Source: Cedecea davisae DSM 4568
GTDB lineage: Bacteria; Pseudomonadota; Gammaproteobacteria; Enterobacterales; Enterobacteriaceae
Direction: 5' to 3'
Assembly: GCF_000412335.2 (NCBI RefSeq)
Contig: NZ_KE161030.1
Location: 4,436,739 to 4,500,738, forward strand
Length of the DNA: 64,000 nt
Below the pieces are notes generated by a model, which had not been told where the DNA came from, did not search any database, and saw only the letters and a list, made by a program, of their open reading frames with translations. This document shows, in pieces, positions 17,848 through 29,505 of this stretch. Position 1 is the first letter of the stretch. Every line of letters begins with the position of its first letter. The position numbers were made by a program, and so were the translations under genes.

Positions 17848-18732
17848 ATGGCGCTGAATTTTTCCGACTTTGCGACCTTTATCGCCGTGGCTCGCCATAA
17901 AAGCTTCCGTGCCGCCGGGGACGAGCTTGGGCTGTCGCCCTCCGCCATCAGTCACGGCATCAAACAGCTGGAGCAGCGCCTGAAAATCCGGCTGTTCAAC
18001 CGCACCACCCGCAGCGTGTCGCTCACCGAGGCGGGGTTTAACCTGTATGAGCGTCTGCGCCCGGCCTGCGACGAAATAAACACCATTCTCGACGAGGTGA
18101 ATTCGTTTCGCGATACGCCGATGGGCACCCTGAAGATCAACAGTTCCCGGCTGGCTTCACGCCTGATTTTAATGCCGCTGGTCGCCGGGTTCACCCGCCG
18201 CTACCCGGATATCAAAGTTGAAATCACTACCGACGACCGGCTGGTGGATATCGTCAAACAGGAATATGACGCAGGCATTCGCCTGAGCACTACTGTGGAA
18301 AAGGACATGATTGCGGTGCCGATTGGCCCGAAGGCAAAAATTTGTGTAGTCGCCACGCCGGAATACCTTGCGAGCTACCCGGCGCCCTCACATCCGCGCG
18401 AGCTGGTGAACCATTGCAGCGTGGTTTTCCGCTACCCAAGCGGCCGACCGTATTGCTGGGAGTTTTACGGGCCGGAAGGCAAGCTGGAGGTTACGCCGTG
18501 CGGCAACATCGTGGTGGACGACCTCGACTCCGAACTGGAGGCCGTGCTGTGCGGCGCCGGCATCGGTTATCTCTATCAGCCGCAGGTAGCAGACCACCTC
18601 GCAAGCGGCAGGCTGGTTTCCATGCTGGAGCCCTGGCTGCCTGACCTCCCGCCCTTCCAGTTCTACTACCCGAGCCGCCAGTACATGCCCAGCACGCTGC
18701 GCGCCTTCGTCGACTACATAAAAGAGCAGTAG
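17848..18732 (+). CDS. LysR family regulator, divergent from the oxidoreductase gene
   Basis: A 294-residue regulator. The winged helix-turn-helix spans residues 1-60 ([39 protein letters not shown], then [14 protein letters not shown]), followed by a two-lobe inducer-binding domain. It belongs to the CrgA/AaeR-like branch marked by [12 protein letters not shown] and RYPDIKVE. LysR regulators usually bind between themselves and a divergent target, here the flavodoxin-fold oxidoreductase. The inducer is not apparent. Confidence 0.9.
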   Translation: MALNFSDFATFIAVARHKSFRAAGDELGLSPSAISHGIKQLEQRLKIRLFNRTTRSVSLTEAGFNLYERLRPACDEINTILDEVNSFRDTPMGTLKINSSRLASRLILMPLVAGFTRRYPDIKVEITTDDRLVDIVKQEYDAGIRLSTTVEKDMIAVPIGPKAKICVVATPEYLASYPAPSHPRELVNHCSVVFRYPSGRPYCWEFYGPEGKLEVTPCGNIVVDDLDSELEAVLCGAGIGYLYQPQVADHLASGRLVSMLEPWLPDLPPFQFYYPSRQYMPSTLRAFVDYIKEQ

Positions 18733-18803
18733 CCGTAGACATTTCCGCCAATGTTGGGTATCTGTTCCATACTTACCCCGTGTTGGCGAAAATGGATAAT
18801 GTC

Positions 18804-19412
18804 ATGAAACTGATCGGCAATTACACCAGCCCGTATGTGCGTAAAATCTCGGTGATCCTGCTGGAAAAAGGGCTCACATTTGAGTTTGTAAACGTTAATC
18901 CGTGGGTTGATGACAGCCCGGCACCGCAGTTCAACCCGCTGGGCAAAGTGCCGACGCTGATTACCGATGAAGGTGAACAGTGGTTTGACTCTCCCATCAT
19001 CGCCCAATACCTTGAGCTACTCGATCTTGCCCCCGAGATTATTCCGCGCGACCCAAAAGCAGCGCTAAAAGTTCGCCAGCTCGAAGCCCTGTCTGACGGC
19101 ATTCTCGATGCCGCGCTGACCTCAGTACGCGAGAAGTTCCGCCCGCCAGAGCAGCAGTCCGAAGAGATTCTGGTGCGCCAGCGCGAGAAAATTAGCCGCG
19201 CGCTCGACATGCTGGAGCAGTACGCCGCAGACGGCACTCTGACCGCCGAGCCGCTGAACCTCGCTAATATTTCCGCTGCCTGCGCCGTGGGCTATCTCAA
19301 CTTCCGCCGCGTTTCGCCGGGCTGGTGCGTAAACCGCCCGCACCTGGTGAAACTGGTCGAAAAATTGTTCCTGCGCGAGAGTTTTGCCCGTACAGAACCG
19401 CCCGCAGCATGA
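18804..19412 (+). CDS. yibF: glutathione S-transferase YibF
   Basis: A 202-residue GST. The thioredoxin-like N-terminal domain has [17 protein letters not shown], with Ser or Tyr in the glutathione-activating position, the cis-proline motif GKVPTLI and [10 protein letters not shown], which holds the glutathione gamma-glutamyl site. A helical C-terminal domain follows. I start it at the ATG at 18804, which matches the family N-terminus. It precedes selA by 68 bp in the same orientation, as in E. coli, and may share its transcript. Confidence 0.93.
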   Translation: MKLIGNYTSPYVRKISVILLEKGLTFEFVNVNPWVDDSPAPQFNPLGKVPTLITDEGEQWFDSPIIAQYLELLDLAPEIIPRDPKAALKVRQLEALSDGILDAALTSVREKFRPPEQQSEEILVRQREKISRALDMLEQYAADGTLTAEPLNLANISAACAVGYLNFRRVSPGWCVNRPHLVKLVEKLFLRESFARTEPPAA

Positions 19413-19480
19413 TCTGCGGCCAGGACAGGGGGCTTTGTCCCCCTGTAAACTAACCAAAATATTCTACTTCAGCCTCTGCC

Positions 19481-20869
19481 ATGACAATCGCTCAAAAACT
19501 CTTTAGCCATCTTCCGGCGACCGACCGCCTGCTGCGTGATGCCGCCTTTACTTCTCTGCTTGCCGAATTCGGCCACACTCGCGTGGTTGCCGCCGTCAGA
19601 ACGCTGCAAAACGAAGCGCGGGAACACATTCGCGCCGCCGGCCAGTTGCCGGACTGGTGTGAAGACTGGGCGAAGAAAACGCGAGCCGTACTGCAAAACG
19701 GCCAGCGTAGTGCCTTACAGCCGGTGTTTAACCTCACCGGCACGGTGCTGCATACCAACCTTGGCCGTGCTTTACAGGCCGAAGCGGCCATTGAGGCAGT
19801 AAGCGAAACCATGCGTTCTGCCGTGACGCTGGAATACTCGCTGGACGATGCCGGGCGCGGCCACCGCGACAGGGCATTAGCCGATCTGCTGTGCGAGCTG
19901 ACCGGAGCGGAAGATGCCTGCATCGTCAATAACAACGCGGCGGCGGTGCTGCTGATGCTGGCCGCCTGCGCGAGGGGCGGGGAAGTCATCGTCTCTCGCG
20001 GGGAACTGGTGGAAATTGGCGGGGCATTTCGCATCCCGGACGTCATGCTCCAGGCAGGCTGCGGGCTGGTAGAAGTTGGGACAACTAACCGCACCCATCT
20101 AAAAGATTACCGTGCAGCGGCGGGGGAAAATACCGCCCTGCTGATGAAAGTCCATACCAGCAACTACCATATCGAAGGCTTTACCAAAGCGGTGAGCGAG
20201 GCGGAACTGGTCGCGTTAGGCACCGAGCTGAACCTGCCGGTAGTGACCGATTTGGGGAGCGGCTCGCTGGTGGATTTAAGCCAGTGGGGATTGCCGCCGG
20301 AGCCGATGCCGCAGCAGCTCATTGCCGACGGCGTAAGCCTGGTGAGTTTTTCTGGCGATAAACTGCTCGGTGGCCCGCAGGCGGGCATTATCGTCGGCAA
20401 AAAAGCGCTTATTGAACGCATTCAGAGCCACCCGCTGAAGCGCGCGCTGCGTGCCGACAAAATGACGCTTGCGGCGCTGGAGGCAACGCTACGCCTGTAT
20501 CAGCACCCGGAAACTCTGGCCGAACGCCTCCCCACGCTGCGCCTGCTGACGCGCAAAGCCGAAGAGATCCATCTTCAGGCCTGCCGCCTGCTACCTGCGT
20601 TTGAGCAGCGCTTTAGCGAGCAATTTACCGTACGCGTTGAAGATAGCCTTTCGCAGATTGGCAGCGGCTCCCTGCCGGTTGACCGCCTGCCGGGCGCGGC
20701 GCTGACCTTTACCCCGAAAGACGGGCGCGGCTCTTCCCTGGCCTCTCTGGCACAGACCCTGCGCGAGCTGAAACGCCCGATTATCGGTCGCATCACCGAT
20801 GGTCGCCTGTGGCTGGACCTGCGCTGCCTTGAGAATGAAGTATTGCTGCTGGAGGTGATTGCCCTGTGA
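19481..20869 (+). CDS. selA: L-seryl-tRNA(Sec) selenium transferase
   Basis: PLP enzyme that converts seryl-tRNA(Sec) to selenocysteyl-tRNA(Sec) using selenophosphate. The 462-residue protein has the family length. The N-terminal tRNA-binding domain runs to about residue 80 ([17 protein letters not shown]), and the PLP lysine is in [28 protein letters not shown] lies in the C-terminal domain. The ATG is at 19481. The stop overlaps the GTG start of selB by four bases, giving translational coupling. Its substrate tRNA (selC) and a selenoprotein target (fdoG) are in this same window. Confidence 0.97.
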   Translation: MTIAQKLFSHLPATDRLLRDAAFTSLLAEFGHTRVVAAVRTLQNEAREHIRAAGQLPDWCEDWAKKTRAVLQNGQRSALQPVFNLTGTVLHTNLGRALQAEAAIEAVSETMRSAVTLEYSLDDAGRGHRDRALADLLCELTGAEDACIVNNNAAAVLLMLAACARGGEVIVSRGELVEIGGAFRIPDVMLQAGCGLVEVGTTNRTHLKDYRAAAGENTALLMKVHTSNYHIEGFTKAVSEAELVALGTELNLPVVTDLGSGSLVDLSQWGLPPEPMPQQLIADGVSLVSFSGDKLLGGPQAGIIVGKKALIERIQSHPLKRALRADKMTLAALEATLRLYQHPETLAERLPTLRLLTRKAEEIHLQACRLLPAFEQRFSEQFTVRVEDSLSQIGSGSLPVDRLPGAALTFTPKDGRGSSLASLAQTLRELKRPIIGRITDGRLWLDLRCLENEVLLLEVIAL

Positions 20870-22704
20870 TTATTGCTACCGCCGGACACGTCGATCACGG
20901 CAAAACTACCCTGCTACAGGCGCTAACCGGCATAAATGCCGACCGCCTGCCGGAAGAGAAAAAGCGCGGCATGACCATCGACCTCGGCTATGCCTACTGG
21001 CCGCAGCCCGACGGCAGAGTGATTGGTTTTATCGACGTGCCGGGTCACGAGAAGTTTCTGGCTAACATGCTGGCGGGCGTCGGCGGCATCGACCATGCGC
21101 TGCTGGTCATCGCCTGCGACGACGGCGTGATGGCGCAAACCCGCGAACATCTGGCCATTTTGCAGCTAACGGGCAACCCAGCGATCACCGTGGCGCTCAC
21201 TAAATCCGACCGCGTCAGTGAAAGCCGCGTTGAAGAAGTAAAAGCTGAAGTCATCGCGTTGCTGGGCGATCCCCAGGCAGCCATTTTTGTTACCGCGGCA
21301 ACAAGCGGAGCAGGTATTGAGGCTCTGCAACAGCATCTGCGACAGCTCGGCGAACGCCCTCACGCCACCGCGCACCGCTTCCGCCTTGCGATAGACCGGG
21401 CCTTTACCGTGAAAGGCGCGGGGCTGGTGGTGACGGGCACGGCGCTGAGCGGCCAGGTTAACGTCGGGGACACCTTATGGCTGACCGGAGCCGACAAACC
21501 GATGCGCGTGCGCGGCCTGCATGCCCAAAATCAGCCGGTTTCCACCGCGATGGCCGGGCAGCGCATCGCGCTCAATATCAGCGGTGATGCGGAAAAAGCA
21601 GACCTCAGCCGCGGTGACTGGCTGCTTAGCGAAAAACCGCTATTGCCGGTGGAACGGGTCATCGTCGAGCTGCAAACCCTGCACCCGCTCCAGCAGTGGC
21701 AGCCGCTGCACATTCACCACGCCGCTCGCCACGTCACCGGCCGCGTCTCGCTGCTGGAAGACAACCTGGCCGAGCTTGTACTGGATGTGCCGCTGTGGCT
21801 GGCGGACAACGACCGCCTGGTGCTGCGCGACATCGGTGCCCGCACCACGCTTGCAGGCGCACGCGCCATCCTGCTCCACGCGCCGCGGCGCGGTAAGCGC
21901 CAGCCCGCCTTCCTGAGCTGGCTGGCAGAATTAAGCAACGCCGGAGATGACAACCAGGCTCTGAAAGTGCATTTAAAGCGGGGATCGGTGCAGCTGGCCG
22001 ACTTCAGTTGGGCACGCCAGCTCACGGCGGAAGGACTACAGGCGCTGATCAACGCGCCCGGCTATTTGCAGGCGGGCAGCGCGCTGCTCAGCAACGAAGT
22101 AGCCGCCCGCTGGCAGCAGAAGCTTCTCGATGTACTGGAACGCTACCACCAGCAGCACGACGATCAGCCCGGGCCGGGCCGCGAACGCCTGCGCCGCATG
22201 GCCCTGCCCGCCGAGGACGAAGGCCTGGTGCTCTCACTTATCGAACGGATGCGCGGCGAAGGCCTGCTGGTTAGCCGCCAGGGCTGGCTGCATCTTCCGG
22301 GGCACGAGCCTGGATTTTCCGCAGCGCAGCAGGAAGTGTGGAGCAAAGTGGATGCTCTGTTTGGCGACGAACCTTGGTGGGTGCGCGACCTGGCAAAAGA
22401 GACCGGGCAGGAAGAGCAGGCCATGCGCCAACTGTTAAGATCCGCCGCTCAGCAGGGGCTGGTCACCGCGATTCTTAAAGATCGTTATTACCGAAACGAT
22501 CGCCTGCAAACCTTCGCCGATCTGATCCGCGAAATGGATCAAGTCCACGGCGCCACCAGCGCGGCCGACTTCCGCGATAAGCTGGGCGTTGGCCGCAAAC
22601 TGGCAATTCAGATTCTGGAGTATTTTGACAGAACCGGCTTTACCCGGCGGCGCGGGAACGAGCATCTTCTCAGGGATAGGGCGCTATTTTTACCTTCAAA
22701 CTGA
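20866..22704 (+). CDS. selB: selenocysteine-specific elongation factor SelB
   Basis: GTPase that delivers selenocysteyl-tRNA to UGA codons marked by a SECIS hairpin. The 612-residue protein starts with GTG at 20866, overlapping the selA stop. G1 is GHVDHGKTT, followed by [11 protein letters not shown] (switch I), DVPGHEKF (G3) and TKSD (G4). EF-Tu-like domains II and III follow, then four winged helices in about the last 240 residues that bind the SECIS RNA, ending [15 protein letters not shown]. It forms an operon with selA. Confidence 0.97.
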   Translation: MIIATAGHVDHGKTTLLQALTGINADRLPEEKKRGMTIDLGYAYWPQPDGRVIGFIDVPGHEKFLANMLAGVGGIDHALLVIACDDGVMAQTREHLAILQLTGNPAITVALTKSDRVSESRVEEVKAEVIALLGDPQAAIFVTAATSGAGIEALQQHLRQLGERPHATAHRFRLAIDRAFTVKGAGLVVTGTALSGQVNVGDTLWLTGADKPMRVRGLHAQNQPVSTAMAGQRIALNISGDAEKADLSRGDWLLSEKPLLPVERVIVELQTLHPLQQWQPLHIHHAARHVTGRVSLLEDNLAELVLDVPLWLADNDRLVLRDIGARTTLAGARAILLHAPRRGKRQPAFLSWLAELSNAGDDNQALKVHLKRGSVQLADFSWARQLTAEGLQALINAPGYLQAGSALLSNEVAARWQQKLLDVLERYHQQHDDQPGPGRERLRRMALPAEDEGLVLSLIERMRGEGLLVSRQGWLHLPGHEPGFSAAQQEVWSKVDALFGDEPWWVRDLAKETGQEEQAMRQLLRSAAQQGLVTAILKDRYYRNDRLQTFADLIREMDQVHGATSAADFRDKLGVGRKLAIQILEYFDRTGFTRRRGNEHLLRDRALFLPSN

Positions 22705-22737
22705 GGTTATCCCGGTGTAGGTTCCGGGAGAGAACAG

Positions 22738-22768
22738 ACAGGTGTTCACGGACAGGGTGAACACCTGT
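22738..22768. repeat. 12-bp perfect inverted repeat between selB and aldB
   Basis: Arms ACAGGTGTTCAC and GTGAACACCTGT around a 7-base spacer, 34 bp after the selB stop and 117 bp before aldB. No T tract follows, so it is either a Rho-independent terminator of weak type or an operator for the aldB promoter. Confidence 0.75.
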
Positions 22769-22884
22769 TCGGTATAGCGGGTAAATATTCGATCCGTGAG
22801 CCACGTCGTAAAGCAGATGCCAGGCGGCGAAGAAACAAGCAATGCCATCTACCCTTGAGAGTGAACCGCTACAAGGAGACGGCT

Positions 22885-24423
22885 ATGACAAATAATCCTC
22901 CCGATACCCGTATCATCCCCGGCGAATATGGCTTTCCGCTTAAACTGAAACCCCGCTATGACAACTTTATCGGCGGCAAATGGGTTGCTCCCGTGGGCGG
23001 CCAGTATTATGAAAATCTGACCCCCATTACAGGCCAGCCGCTGTGCGAAATCGCCAGCTCCGGCAAGGCCGACATCGACCTGGCGCTGGATGCCGCCCAC
23101 GAAGCAAAATCGGGCTGGGGGCAAATGTCCGTTCAGGAACGCGCCAACATCCTGCTGAAAATCGCCGACCGCATGGAGCAGAACATCGAGCTGCTGGCGA
23201 CGGCGGAAACCTGGGATAACGGCAAGCCCATCCGCGAAACCAGCGCCGCCGACGTGCCGCTGGCCATCGACCACTTCCGCTATTTCGCCTCCTGCATTCG
23301 TGCCCAGGAAGGCGGCATCAGCGAAGTGGATAAAGACACCGTGGCCTATCACTTCCACGAGCCGCTCGGCGTGGTGGCACAAATTATTCCGTGGAACTTC
23401 CCGCTGCTAATGGCTAGCTGGAAGATGGCTCCGGCACTGGCCGCGGGCAACTGCATCGTACTGAAACCCGCTCGCCTGACGCCGCTTTCTGTTCTGCTGC
23501 TGATGGAGCTGGTAGGCGACCTGTTGCCCCCTGGCGTGATTAATGTGGTTAACGGCGCGGGCGGCGAGATAGGCGAATATCTTGCGACATCCAAACGCAT
23601 AGCCAAGGTGGCCTTTACCGGCTCCACGGAAGTCGGCCAACAGATCATGCAGTACGCCACGCAGAACATTATTCCGGTCACACTGGAGCTGGGCGGTAAA
23701 TCTCCAAACATCTTCTTTGCCGATGTAATGGATGAAGAGGACGCCTTCTTCGACAAGGCGCTGGAGGGCTTTGCGCTGTTCGCCTTTAACCAGGGTGAAG
23801 TCTGTACCTGCCCTAGCCGCGCGCTGGTGCAGGAGTCCATCTACGAACGTTTTATCGAACGTGCGATTCGCCGTGTGGAAGCGATTCGCAGCGGCAACCC
23901 GCTCGACAGCCGGACCCAGATGGGCGCTCAGGTTTCTCAGGGGCAGATGGAAACTATCCTCAACTACATCGACATCGGTAAAAAAGAAGGGGCGGATGTG
24001 CTGACCGGCGGGCGTAGAAAAGCGCTGGCGGGCGACCTGCAATCGGGCTATTACCTGGAGCCAACCATCCTGTTTGGCAAAAACAATATGCGCGTATTCC
24101 AGGAGGAGATCTTTGGTCCGGTGCTCGCCGTCACCACATTTAAAACCGTAGAGGAAGCGCTGGAACTGGCGAACGACACGGAATACGGGCTGGGCGCTGG
24201 CGTATGGAGCCGCAACGGCAGCCTGGCCTACAAAATGGGGCGCGGTATTCAGGCCGGGCGCGTGTGGACTAACTGCTACCACGCCTACCCTGCACACGCG
24301 GCGTTTGGCGGGTATAAACAGTCCGGGATCGGGCGTGAAACCCACAAGATGATGCTCGAACATTATCAGCAGACCAAGTGCCTGCTGGTGAGCTACTCGG
24401 ATAAACCTTTGGGGCTGTTCTGA
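22885..24423 (+). CDS. aldB: aldehyde dehydrogenase AldB
   Basis: NADP-dependent aldehyde dehydrogenase that oxidises acetaldehyde and other small aldehydes, in E. coli a stationary-phase gene. The 512-residue protein has the same length as the E. coli enzyme. It carries [13 protein letters not shown], the nucleotide motif FTGSTEVGQ, the general base in LELGGKSPN and the catalytic cysteine in [11 protein letters not shown]. The ATG at 22885 has AAGGAGACGGCT before it; a TTG at 22855 in frame is less likely. It lies downstream of selB, as in E. coli, though yiaY is missing between them. Confidence 0.96.
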   Translation: MTNNPPDTRIIPGEYGFPLKLKPRYDNFIGGKWVAPVGGQYYENLTPITGQPLCEIASSGKADIDLALDAAHEAKSGWGQMSVQERANILLKIADRMEQNIELLATAETWDNGKPIRETSAADVPLAIDHFRYFASCIRAQEGGISEVDKDTVAYHFHEPLGVVAQIIPWNFPLLMASWKMAPALAAGNCIVLKPARLTPLSVLLLMELVGDLLPPGVINVVNGAGGEIGEYLATSKRIAKVAFTGSTEVGQQIMQYATQNIIPVTLELGGKSPNIFFADVMDEEDAFFDKALEGFALFAFNQGEVCTCPSRALVQESIYERFIERAIRRVEAIRSGNPLDSRTQMGAQVSQGQMETILNYIDIGKKEGADVLTGGRRKALAGDLQSGYYLEPTILFGKNNMRVFQEEIFGPVLAVTTFKTVEEALELANDTEYGLGAGVWSRNGSLAYKMGRGIQAGRVWTNCYHAYPAHAAFGGYKQSGIGRETHKMMLEHYQQTKCLLVSYSDKPLGLF

Positions 24424-24430
24424 GGATTGA

Positions 24431-24532
24431 CCCTCACCCTAACCCTCTCCCTAAAAGGGAGAGGGAACGATTTGGCTCCCGCTCCGCTACTTTGCCCCTC
24501 GCCCCTTTGGGGAGAGGGCCGGGGTGAGGGGA
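24431..24532. repeat. palindromic intergenic repeats between aldB and fdhD
   Basis: Two hairpins of the family seen at 14599-14742: one at about 24431-24466 (CCCTCACCCTAACCCTCTCC and its complement) and one at 24494-24532 in the reverse sense, ending GGGGTGAGGGG. They fill the gap between two convergent genes and may act as a bidirectional terminator. Confidence 0.85.
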
Positions 24533-24536
24533 AAAT

Positions 24537-25361
24537 CTAGCGTAACCGCTGAGGATGGGTGTAAACGGTGGCGCGGCCGGGGCGGTTGAAGCCCACCAGC
24601 GTCAAATTGCTGCGCTGAGCCACTTCCACAGCCAGCGTGGTGGCCGCCGAGACGGCGAATAAAATCTCTACCCCGCACATCGCGGCTTTCTGCACCATTT
24701 CATAGCTTGCACGGCTGGAGACCAGCGCTGCGCCGTTATGCCACGGATTACGGCTGCGAACGCCCAGCATTTTATCCAGAGCGACGTGGCGGCCTATATC
24801 TTCCCGACCATCCAGAATCTTGCCTTCTGCATCAAGCCACAGCGCCGCGTGGGTACAGCCGGTTAACTCCCCAATGGGCTGGTAGCTGCGCATTTTACCT
24901 AACGGTTCGTCCAGCGCGGCAAGCGTGAAGGTCTGGGTAAACGGCAGCGGCGGCACCGGGCGGCCAATATCGCTCAGTTGCTCAACGCCGCATACGCCGC
25001 AGCCGGTGCGCCCGGCCAGCGCCCGGCGTCGCTCCTTCAGCCCCATAAAACGGCGGCTGGAGAGGTCTATCCGCACTTCAATGCCGTTACAAGACTGCAA
25101 CACATCCATGCCATAAATCTCTGACGGGCTTTCAATGATGCCTTCCGAAAGGGAAAAACCGAGCGCAAAAGCTTCCAGATCTTTTGGCGAAGCCATCATC
25201 ACAACGTGCGAGATGCCGTTGTAGACCAGCGCAACGGGCACTTCCTCAGCCAGCCAGTCGGTTTCAGCCTGCGTGAGATTGCCCCGATGCCACAGCTCTA
25301 TGGTGCTGGCGCCGGTTATCTTATCCATCTCTTTTTTGTCAGACCCGTCAATTTTATTCAC
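24537..25361 (-). CDS. fdhD: formate dehydrogenase accessory sulfurtransferase FdhD
   Basis: Transfers sulfur from IscS to the molybdenum cofactor of formate dehydrogenases, which makes them active. The 274-residue protein has the catalytic cysteine pair in [33 protein letters not shown] and [19 protein letters not shown] fit along the family. The frame begins with GTG at 25361; an ATG at 25328 preceded by AAAGAG is an alternative start. It is divergent from fdoG, with which it shares a 178-bp promoter region, so enzyme and maturation factor can be expressed together. Confidence 0.95.
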   Translation of the reverse strand: MNKIDGSDKKEMDKITGASTIELWHRGNLTQAETDWLAEEVPVALVYNGISHVVMMASPKDLEAFALGFSLSEGIIESPSEIYGMDVLQSCNGIEVRIDLSSRRFMGLKERRRALAGRTGCGVCGVEQLSDIGRPVPPLPFTQTFTLAALDEPLGKMRSYQPIGELTGCTHAALWLDAEGKILDGREDIGRHVALDKMLGVRSRNPWHNGAALVSSRASYEMVQKAAMCGVEILFAVSAATTLAVEVAQRSNLTLVGFNRPGRATVYTHPQRLR

Positions 25362-25539
25362 TTTGTTTTAACCTGCCGGGAACACCATCACGACCATTGT
25401 GGTATTCTGGAAATACCCCTTCTGGATGAAGGGAAGTAAGCCATCAAAATCTATAAGGGTTCCAATTGTGAACCTTTGCGGGTCGCCCCGCAAAAAATAA
25501 TCCTAAGCAATGTGAAATGTCGAATGTAAGGAGCGATCC

Positions 25540-28500
25540 ATGCAGGTCAGCAGAAGGCAGTTCTTTAAGATCTGTGCTGGCGGTATGGCAGGCACCACGG
25601 CAGCCGCGCTGGGCTTTGCCCCCGGCGTAGCGCTCGCGGAAACCCGGCAGTACAAGCTGCTGCGTACCCGTGAAACCCGTAATACCTGCACATACTGCTC
25701 CGTGGGCTGTGGGCTATTGATGTATAGTCTCGGTGACGGCGCAAAAAACGCAAAAGCCTCAATTTTCCATATCGAAGGTGACCCGGACCATCCGGTAAAC
25801 CGCGGTGCGCTGTGCCCGAAAGGGGCCGGTCTGGTGGACTTTATTCACTCCGAAAGCCGCCTGAAAACCCCGTCATACCGTGCGCCAGGTTCCGATAAAT
25901 GGCAGCAAATCAGCTGGGAAGATGCTTTTGACCGCATCGCTAAGTTGATGAAAGAAGACCGCGATGCCAACTTCATCGAAAAAAACGACCAGGGCACCAC
26001 GGTCAACCGCTGGCTCTCCACGGGGATGCTTTGCGCTTCCGCCTCCAGCAATGAAACCGGTTATTTAACCCAGAAATTTACCCGCGCCCTCGGCATGCTT
26101 GCCGTGGACAACCAGGCGCGTGTCTGACACGGACCAACGGTAGCAAGTCTTGCTCCAACATTTGGTCGCGGTGCGATGACCAACCACTGGGTTGATATCA
26201 AAAACGCCAACCTCATCGTAGTGATGGGTGGGAACGCGGCAGAAGCGCATCCGGTGGGATTCCGCTGGGCGATGGAAGCCAAAATTCACAACGGCGCGAA
26301 GCTGATTGTTATCGATCCTCGCTTTACGCGAACCGCTTCGGTGGCGGATTTCTACACGCCTATCCGTTCCGGGACCGACATTGCCTTCCTGTCGGGCGTA
26401 TTGCTGTACCTGATAAACAACAACAAATTCAACCGCGAGTACGTCGAGTCTTATACCAACGCCAACCTGATTGTGCGTGAGGACTTCGGCTTCGACGACG
26501 GCCTGTTCACCGGCTACGACGCGGCGAACCGCAAGTACGACAAAACAAGCTGGAACTACGAACTGGATGAAGAAGGCTTCGCCAAACGCGACCTGACGCT
26601 CCAGCACCCGCGCTGCGTGTGGAATCTGCTTAAAGAGCACATTTCACGTTATACGCCGGACGTGGTCACCAGTATCTGCGGCACCCCGAAAGAAGACTTC
26701 CTGAAAGTTTGCGAGTACATCGCCGAAACCAGCGTGGCGCATAAAACCGCGTCGTTCCTGTACGCCCTGGGCTGGACACAGCACTCCATCGGCGCGCAGA
26801 ACATCCGCACCATGGCGATGATCCAGCTGCTGCTGGGCAACATGGGGATGGCAGGCGGCGGCGTTAACGCCCTGCGCGGCCACTCCAACATTCAGGGTCT
26901 GACCGACCTCGGCCTGCTCTCCACCAGCCTACCGGGTTATATGACGCTGCCAAGCGAGAAACAGCCCGATCTTGAAACTTATCTGGCCGCCAACACGCCG
27001 AAACCGCTGCTGAAAGACCAGGTGAACTACTGGGGCAACTACCCGAAATTCTTCGTCTCGATGATGAAAGCCTTCTTTGGCGACAAGGCGACGAAGGAAA
27101 ACGGCTGGGGCTACGACTGGCTGCCGAAGTGGGACAAAGGCTACGACGTGTTGCAGTACTTCGAGATGATGAGCCAGGGCAAGGTCAATGGCTATCTGTG
27201 CCAGGGCTTTAACCCGGTTGCCTCGTTCCCGAATAAGAACAAGGTTGTGGCCTCGCTCTCGAAGCTGAAGTTCCTGGTCACCATCGACCCGCTGAATACC
27301 GAGACGTCCAACTTCTGGCAGAACCACGGCGAGATGAACGACGTTGATCCGTCGAAAATTCAGACCGAGGTGTTCCGCCTGCCGTCCACCTGCTTCGCGG
27401 AAGAGAACGGCTCCATCGTTAACTCCGGGCGCTGGCTACAGTGGCACTGGAAGGGCGCGGATGCGCCAGGGGAAGCGCTGAACGATGGTGAGATCCTCTC
27501 CGGCATTTTCACCCGCCTGCGCCAGATGTACGAGCGCGACGGCGGTAAAGTGCCTGAGCAGGTGCTGAACATGACCTGGAAATACCTGACGCCGGACAAT
27601 CCTGCGCCGGAAGAAGTGGCCATGGAAAGCAACGGCAAGGCGCTGGAAGACGTTATCGACCCGGCCACCGGCGCGGTGCTGGTGAAAAAAGGGCAGCAGC
27701 TTAGCTCCTTTGCCCAACTGCGCGACGACGGCACCACCTCGAGCGGCTGCTGGATCTTCGCAGGTAGCTGGACGCCGGACGGCAATCAAATGGCACGCCG
27801 CGACAACGCCGACCCGTCAGGCCTGGGCAATACGCTCGGCTGGGCATGGGCATGGCCGCTTAACCGCCGCATTCTGTATAACCGCGCTTCCGCAGACCCT
27901 TCGGGTAAACCGTGGGATGAAAAACGCCGCCTGATCTCCTGGGATGGCGCGAAATGGGGCGGCATTGACGTGCCGGACTATAGCGCTGCCGCACCGGACA
28001 GCGGTGTCGGACCGTTTATTATGCAGCCGGAAGGCCTGGGACGCCTGTTTGCCCTCGACAAGATGGCAGAGGGGCCATTCCCGGAACACTATGAGCCGTT
28101 TGAAACGCCGCTTGGCACCAACCCGCTGCACCCGAACGTGGTTTCAAACCCGGCGGCACGTGTGTTTAAAGATGACCTGGAAGCGATGGGCACGCATGAC
28201 AAGTTCCCGTATGTCGGCACCACCTATCGTCTGACGGAGCATTTCCACTACTGGACCAAACACGCATTGCTGAATGCCATCGCGCAGCCTGAGCAGTTTG
28301 TCGAGATTGGCGAGAAACTTGCCAACAAGCTCGGCATCGCCCACGGTGATACGGTGAAGGTTTCTTCCAATCGGGGCTACATCAAGGCCAAAGCGGTGGT
28401 GACCAAGCGCATCCGCACCCTGGATGTTCACGGTCAGAAGGTGGATACCATCGGGATCCCTATCCACTGGGGTTACGAAGGCGTGGCAAAGAAAGGCTTT

Positions 28501-28590
28501 ATCGCCAACACCCTGACGCCGTTTGTCGGGGATGCCAACACGCAAACGCCGGAGTTCAAGGCGTTCCTGGTCAACGTGGAAAAGGTGTAA
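25540..28590 (+). CDS. fdoG: formate dehydrogenase-O major subunit, selenoprotein
   Basis: Catalytic subunit of the periplasm-facing formate dehydrogenase-O, which oxidises formate and feeds electrons to the quinone pool. The gene reads through an in-frame TGA at 26125-26127, giving 1016 residues with selenocysteine at position 196 followed by histidine, the same length and position as E. coli FdoG. A twin-arginine signal (SRRQFFK) opens it. The 4Fe-4S cysteines are C50, C53, C57 and C92. Bis-MGD contacts include VVMGGNAAEAHPVGFRW and the C-terminal IPIHWGYEG. It starts the fdoGHI-fdhE operon, preceded by AAGGAGCGATCC. Gene callers unaware of selenocysteine would split it at 26127. Confidence 0.97.
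26125..26165 (+). promoter_or_regulatory. bacterial SECIS element directing Sec insertion in fdoG
   Basis: Starts at the TGA codon. A short apical stem AGCAA / TTGCT closes a GTC-containing loop about 17-25 bases after the UGA, as in the bSECIS bound by SelB (consensus loop GGUC or AGUC). The lower stem pairs ACCAA with TTGGT. Position and loop agree with the fdhF and fdnG elements I know. SelB is encoded 3.4 kb upstream. Confidence 0.85.
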
Positions 28591-28602
28591 CGGAGACGAA
28601 TT

Positions 28603-29505
28603 ATGGCTTATCAATCTCAGGACATTATCCGTCGTTCCGCTACCAACGGCTTCACGCCCGCGCCCCAAGCGCGGGATCATCAGCAAGAGGTCGCCAAGCT
28701 TATCGACGTCACCACCTGCATCGGCTGCAAGGCCTGCCAGGTGGCGTGCTCGGAGTGGAACGACATCCGCGATGAAGTGGGGCACAACGTCGGGGTTTAC
28801 GACAACCCGGCGGACCTGACCGCCAAATCCTGGACGGTAATGCGCTTCTCGGAAGTGGAGCAAAATGACAAACTGGAATGGCTGATCCGCAAAGACGGCT
28901 GTATGCACTGCGCGGATCCGGGCTGCCTGAAGGCCTGCCCGTCGGAAGGGGCGATTATTCAGTATGCCAACGGCATCGTCGACTTCCAGTCCGAACAGTG
29001 CATCGGCTGTGGCTACTGCATAGCGGGCTGTCCGTTCGACGTGCCGCGCCTGAACCCGGAAGATAACCGAGTCTACAAATGCACCTTGTGCGTGGACCGC
29101 GTTACCGTGGGGCAGGAGCCTGCATGTGTGAAAACCTGCCCGACCGGGGCGATTCATTTCGGCTCGAAAGAGGATATGAAGACCCTTGCGGGCGAGCGCG
29201 TGGCGGAACTGAAAACCCGCGGTTACGACAACGCAGGTTTGTACGATCCGGCAGGCGTTGGCGGAACACACGTCATGTACGTGCTGCACCATGCGGACAA
29301 GCCGACGCTGTACCACGGCTTGCCGGAGAACCCGTCCATCAGCCCAACCGTGAAGTTCTGGAAAGGCGTCTGGAAGCCGCTCGCCGCTATTGGCTTTGCC
29401 GCAACCTTCGCCGCCAGCGTGTTCCACTATGTTGGTGTCGGCCCGAACCGTGCCGATGAAGAAGACGACAACCTGCACCATGACGACGACGAGGTGCGTA
29501 AATGA
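28603..29505 (+). CDS. fdoH: formate dehydrogenase-O iron-sulfur subunit
   Basis: A 300-residue electron-transfer subunit binding four 4Fe-4S clusters. The four cysteine groups are visible: [46 protein letters not shown] and [25 protein letters not shown]-terminal transmembrane helix (about 256-279, [22 protein letters not shown]) anchors it. It carries electrons from FdoG to the cytochrome FdoI. It lies 12 bp after fdoG and overlaps fdoI by four bases. Confidence 0.96.
   Translation: MAYQSQDIIRRSATNGFTPAPQARDHQQEVAKLIDVTTCIGCKACQVACSEWNDIRDEVGHNVGVYDNPADLTAKSWTVMRFSEVEQNDKLEWLIRKDGCMHCADPGCLKACPSEGAIIQYANGIVDFQSEQCIGCGYCIAGCPFDVPRLNPEDNRVYKCTLCVDRVTVGQEPACVKTCPTGAIHFGSKEDMKTLAGERVAELKTRGYDNAGLYDPAGVGGTHVMYVLHHADKPTLYHGLPENPSISPTVKFWKGVWKPLAAIGFAATFAASVFHYVGVGPNRADEEDDNLHHDDDEVRK

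Noticed and set aside
25540-26127. A truncated molybdopterin oxidoreductase gene followed by a second gene at 26176, i.e. a broken fdoG
   Set aside because: The stop is a TGA at the known Sec position (196), a SECIS-like hairpin follows, and selA, selB and selC are present, so it is one selenoprotein gene.
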